Program-made: the position numbers and the translations under genes | Notes under the pieces: generated by a model | What the model saw: only the letters and a program-made list of their open reading frames with translations | What the model was told of the DNA's origin: nothing | Database searches by the model: none | Shown: one piece after another, positions 24,374-26,873 of the stretch | How positions within the stretch are numbered: the stretch's first letter is position 1 | Layout of the letters: every line of letters starts with the position of its first letter | NCBI RefSeq assembly: GCF_000245815.1 | Contig: NZ_JH601104.1 | Coordinates: 208,280 to 235,152 of the forward strand | Length of the DNA stretch: 26,873 bases | Direction: 5' to 3' | From: Dolosigranulum pigrum ATCC 51524 | Lineage (GTDB): Bacteria > Bacillota > Bacilli > Lactobacillales > Carnobacteriaceae_A

Positions 24374-24613
24374 ACAAAAATTGGAATAATTTGAATACTC
24401 TCTCTTTAAGTCGTCATTGTGAATATTTTGTTATTTTACACTAAATTGCGTATAATAAAGATATAGAAAGCTATTGGCAGATTGTACTGTGCCTGGCATT
24501 CTCAAAAATCAAAAAATAAGAAATGGTTCTGTTATATTTCTTATCATTATAGTAATCACGTTGATTCCATCTTAAACATAACGGCATACATGTAGCTAAA
24601 ATTGTTGCTAGTT
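24374..24613. other. AT-rich intergenic with plus-strand promoter and tiny frame
   Basis: A second promoter on the plus strand (TTGTTA at 24428, 17 bases, TATAAT at 24451) faces away from the small-RNA promoter. Downstream lies a 33-codon frame at 24474-24575 (TTG start; GTG at 24489 possible) whose end is a membrane-like SVIFLIIIVITLIPS. It has no good ribosome site. A 9-bp ATAAGAAAT/ATTTCTTAT hairpin lies inside it. The frame could be a remnant, a short membrane peptide or chance. Confidence 0.35.
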
Positions 24614-24796
24614 TTAATTAATTAAATACAAGCTAATTCCGTAAGTAATAGCGTACAATACAAAGGACGTTAAAATCCATTTACGCAATCCCCTAACATC
24701 AACATCGTATACCCATCGCTGGGTTAGCCAATAAACTCCTAAGATTAAAAACACTGCTAAAAACAATAGTGACACAAAAAATAATGATTCTTTCAT
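24614..24796 (-). CDS. 60-aa membrane protein, unknown
   Basis: Two hydrophobic helices (about 5-25 and 40-58) are joined by a short polar loop (QRWVYDVDVRGLRKW). It has AAGGAG ten bases before its ATG. The upstream permease ends 26 bases before, so it is probably the third gene of the ABC operon. No family is recognised. It could be a small subunit or immunity-type peptide for the transporter, but nothing in the sequence proves this. Confidence 0.7.
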   Translation of the reverse strand: MKESLFFVSLLFLAVFLILGVYWLTQRWVYDVDVRGLRKWILTSFVLYAITYGISLYLIN

Positions 24797-24822
24797 TTTT
24801 CAACAACTCCTTCTTATTATTT

Positions 24823-25578
24823 TTAAGCTTCTATTTTGTTATAAATCGTGTTACATATAATAATGGTCACTGCTATCCAAATACCATGAATAAGCAATAA
24901 CATACTTAATGGACTATCCCCTTTATAGAAAAAGGCAATTTGTAAAAACGGAATTATTTGAGCAACTGCATCTACTATTTCTAAAAAATATCTAATTTGT
25001 GCAATAATTAATGGAATCACATAGCCTAAAAAGACAAATAATCCTGTCGCAAAAATTTTATTGCTCAACACTAACTGTAAACTATATAGTATTACACTAG
25101 CTAAAATCATAGTTATATAGATACAACACATCATTATTATAAACTCTTTCACAGTAACTAGATCCAGTGAGTCTTCTGCCCCTGGAGCGCTTTCTAACAG
25201 CAAAGTAGCCGATATGATACTAGACACCGAATACAATACTAACATAATTAGTTGGATCATGTTAATATAAAATAAATCAGAAAAATATAGAATATTTTTT
25301 GTAATCCCTGATGACAAAATTTGTCGTTCAACGTATTTAGGTTTCACTGTATTCGCACAAATAACAATCGGATAGGCTAAGTAAAAACCAACAAGTATTA
25401 ACATATATAACACGTATAAGCCAAATTCTTTTGTCAACGGCTCCGGTTGCTTGGGAGAAATCATTGAAAGAAAAGCTGTTGTAGCTATCGGAAATAAAAT
25501 TGTTATGAAAAACAATGCGATGTACATTCGAATATGTTTGATTCGGTATAGTTCTGAATAGATATATTTTTTCACCAT
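24823..25578 (-). CDS. ABC-2-type transporter permease
   Basis: The 251-aa protein has about six predicted helices, the first near 16-36 after a basic start (MVKKYIYSELYRIKHIRMY), as in ABC-2-type permeases of peptide-antibiotic or immunity transporters. Its start lies 7 bases after the ATPase stop, with the AAAGGG of the last ATPase codons as a possible ribosome site. Only one full-size permease is present, so it may act as a homodimer or with the 60-aa protein. Codon use is AT-rich, unlike the module at 5252-7641. Substrate unknown. Confidence 0.8.
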   Translation of the reverse strand: MVKKYIYSELYRIKHIRMYIALFFITILFPIATTAFLSMISPKQPEPLTKEFGLYVLYMLILVGFYLAYPIVICANTVKPKYVERQILSSGITKNILYFSDLFYINMIQLIMLVLYSVSSIISATLLLESAPGAEDSLDLVTVKEFIIMMCCIYITMILASVILYSLQLVLSNKIFATGLFVFLGYVIPLIIAQIRYFLEIVDAVAQIIPFLQIAFFYKGDSPLSMLLLIHGIWIAVTIIICNTIYNKIEA

Positions 25579-25585
25579 AAGCTTT

Positions 25586-26446
25586 CTACCCTTTCATTAT
25601 TTCTAGATAATAGTCTTCTAGTGTCACTTGCACTTCAGATATATCGTCAATGAGCTCTTTTTGAGACAATTGTTCAATAAATTGACTTGTTTCAAAATTT
25701 TTAACCAATTTTAGCGTATTCTTGTCGTCAATTGTATAATAATTCGACTGTAATACCGTGTCATTTATTAGCGCTTCTATATCTTGTATTCGGTCAATAT
25801 TCACTTGGTAAAACGTTCCGATATTTTCATTTAATTCTGATTTGCTGATATCTTTTTTGATCTCTCCACTTTTGATAAATACAAATCGAGTGGCGATATT
25901 GTAAAGTTCATTTATATTATGGCTACTAATCAACATCGTCAATTGCTCTTCTTTGTTTAAAGTTAAGAGTAAATTTCGAATATCGATAATCCCTTGAGCA
26001 TCCACTCCATTTGTGGGCTCATCCAAAACCATAAATTCAGGATTCCCTAACAAACACAACCCTATAGCTAATCGTTGTTTCATCCCTAATGAATACTGTT
26101 TAAATTTTTTACGGTCATTCGATAAACCGACTCTTTCCAGTATATCCTCGATAATATGTTGATCTTGAATCCCTCTTTGAATGCGAAAATATTCTAAATT
26201 CTTATATCCAGATAGATAATCAAAGAACTCAGGTGTTTCAATCAAATTAGTTTGACGATTGGTCTCCCACTCAAAAGTTCCGGTACTCGCTTTAGTAATA
26301 CCACTAATAATTTTCATCAATGTCGTTTTTCCCGATCCATTATTTCCAATTAATGCGACCATCTCACCTTTCTTTATCTCTAATTCCACATCTTTTAGTG
26401 CATATAGTTCTCCATATTTTTTCGAAATTGATTGCATACTTAACAT
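25586..26446 (-). CDS. ABC transporter ATPase, BcrA/LanF-like
   Basis: The 286-aa ATPase shows Walker A GNNGSGKTT (34-42), signature SLGMKQ (119-124), Walker B D142-E143 in MVLDEPTNG and the switch H in LISSHNINE. The C-terminal ~85 residues are the variable domain found in BcrA/LanF-type ATPases. AAGGAGG stands eight bases before the ATG. It leads a three-gene minus-strand operon with the permease and the 60-aa protein. Unlike the first transporter module it has no adjacent regulator or kinase. Confidence 0.9.
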   Translation of the reverse strand: MLSMQSISKKYGELYALKDVELEIKKGEMVALIGNNGSGKTTLMKIISGITKASTGTFEWETNRQTNLIETPEFFDYLSGYKNLEYFRIQRGIQDQHIIEDILERVGLSNDRKKFKQYSLGMKQRLAIGLCLLGNPEFMVLDEPTNGVDAQGIIDIRNLLLTLNKEEQLTMLISSHNINELYNIATRFVFIKSGEIKKDISKSELNENIGTFYQVNIDRIQDIEALINDTVLQSNYYTIDDKNTLKLVKNFETSQFIEQLSQKELIDDISEVQVTLEDYYLEIMKG

Positions 26447-26720
26447 CTTTTATCCTCCTTTTTAGAAAAAACACACGCTATCTTAATTACACCATGATAG
26501 AACTAGTCATTGATTTTCGAGTGGAAGGCTCTTGATGCTCCTTCCACAAGAAATTTATAATTCTTTCATTTTTTAGTCTTATGATAAAATTTGATCGCAA
26601 GTGATATTGTTCATTTATGAGCAAATGGTAATTAATATAACTAGCTAGTCTATTGTTTCTACTATGTAATTGTAAGTTATCCAATTATTCTTCAACTTTC
26701 AATTAAATGATATTTCAAAT
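26447..26720. other. AT-rich intergenic region
   Basis: This stretch holds the leader of the minus-strand ABC operon and the upstream region of the plus-strand repeat frame. An open minus-strand frame at 26487-26684 has no ribosome site, no recognisable domain and no hydrophobic pattern, and is not called. No clear promoter hexamers or strong hairpins are seen. Confidence 0.5.
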
Positions 26721-26873
26721 ATGAAAATTACTCAGGTTAGTTTCAGCAGAAGAATTTTAGGTATTAAAAAAGGAATGACTTACAATGAGCCACTCCTAAA
26801 TGAGCCACTCCTAAATGAGCCACTCCTAAATGAGCCACTCCTAAATGAGCCACTCCTAAATGAGCCACTCCTA
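26721..26873 (+). CDS. Repeat peptide frame (NEPLL)6, cut by window edge
   Basis: From an ATG at 26721 the frame gives a 21-residue basic leader (MKITQVSFSRRILGIKKGMTY), then six exact NEPLL units, and is still open at the right edge. The 15-bp repeat keeps frame in every copy. This is the only open plus-strand frame through the array; the other two hit TAA or TGA in each unit. Against it, no good ribosome site precedes 26721, and the AAAGGA before the internal ATG at 26775 is too close. It diverges from the ABC operon at 26446. It could be a repeat-core peptide precursor, the start of a repetitive protein, or a non-coding satellite. Confidence 0.4.
   Translation, partial: MKITQVSFSRRILGIKKGMTYNEPLLNEPLLNEPLLNEPLLNEPLLNEPLL
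26784..26873. repeat. 15-bp tandem repeat, six exact copies reaching the edge
   Basis: AATGAGCCACTCCTA is repeated six times without a single change, ending exactly at the last base of the window. Perfect identity points to recent expansion or slippage and to likely length variation between strains. The array may continue beyond the window. Confidence 0.97.

Noticed and set aside
26487..26684. 65-codon minus-strand frame upstream of the second ABC operon
   Set aside because: No ribosome site, no hydrophobic or domain pattern; overlaps the likely leader of the ABC operon.
26784..26873. CRISPR array
   Set aside because: The repeats are contiguous 15-bp units with no spacers.

Overview
The window looks like a piece of chromosome from a low-GC Gram-positive of the order Lactobacillales; an Aerococcaceae-, Carnobacteriaceae- or Enterococcaceae-like host is a guess. 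Pointers are the long-form HPF, the comFA-comFC pair, a YdiF-type ABC-F protein, a type-2 GalT, consensus A-rich Shine-Dalgarno sites, and lantibiotic-type ABC transporter/two-component modules. No tRNA, rRNA, CRISPR array or prophage is visible.

Layout. (1) Positions 1-1673 are very AT-rich and accessory. A nucleotidyltransferase cut by the window edge is coupled (1-base gap) to a pentapeptide-repeat protein with two membrane helices. (2) Positions 1674-3370 are a complete ISL3-family insertion sequence with imperfect inverted ends, an 8-bp near-perfect target duplication and a hairpin that can hide its own ribosome-binding site. (3) guaA follows at 3487-5037 (-). (4) Positions 5252-9896 hold a lantibiotic-protection-type module: an ATPase and two permeases on the minus strand, diverging from an OmpR-type regulator and its sensor kinase. 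The shared control region carries four direct repeats at exactly 11-bp spacing. (5) Positions 10109-24198 are mostly housekeeping: glutathionyl-hydroquinone reductase, hpf, comFA-comFC, degV, yigZ, ydiF-like ABC-F, xpt, ydcF-like, then galT-tsaB-rimI-tsaD on the minus strand, and a membrane zinc metallopeptidase. (6) From about 24200 the DNA becomes AT-rich again. A self-contained promoter-hairpin-U-tract unit on the minus strand looks like a gene for a ~55-nt RNA. A second ABC transporter follows (ATPase, permease, 60-aa membrane protein; 24614-26446, -). The window ends inside an open frame made of six exact 15-bp repeats, coding (NEPLL)6.

How the genes fit together. The core genes cover purine supply (guaA, xpt), tRNA t6A formation (tsaB, tsaD), ribosome hibernation and rescue (hpf, ABC-F), DNA uptake (comFA/FC) and stress or redox functions. 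Both AT-rich ends carry envelope-defence or conflict-type genes: ABC efflux or immunity modules, and a nucleotidyltransferase with a membrane partner. The items most worth a second look are the putative sRNA at 24284-24373, the (NEPLL)n frame at 26721-26873, the nucleotidyltransferase/pentapeptide pair at 1-1229, and the 11-bp operator array at 7714-7753.
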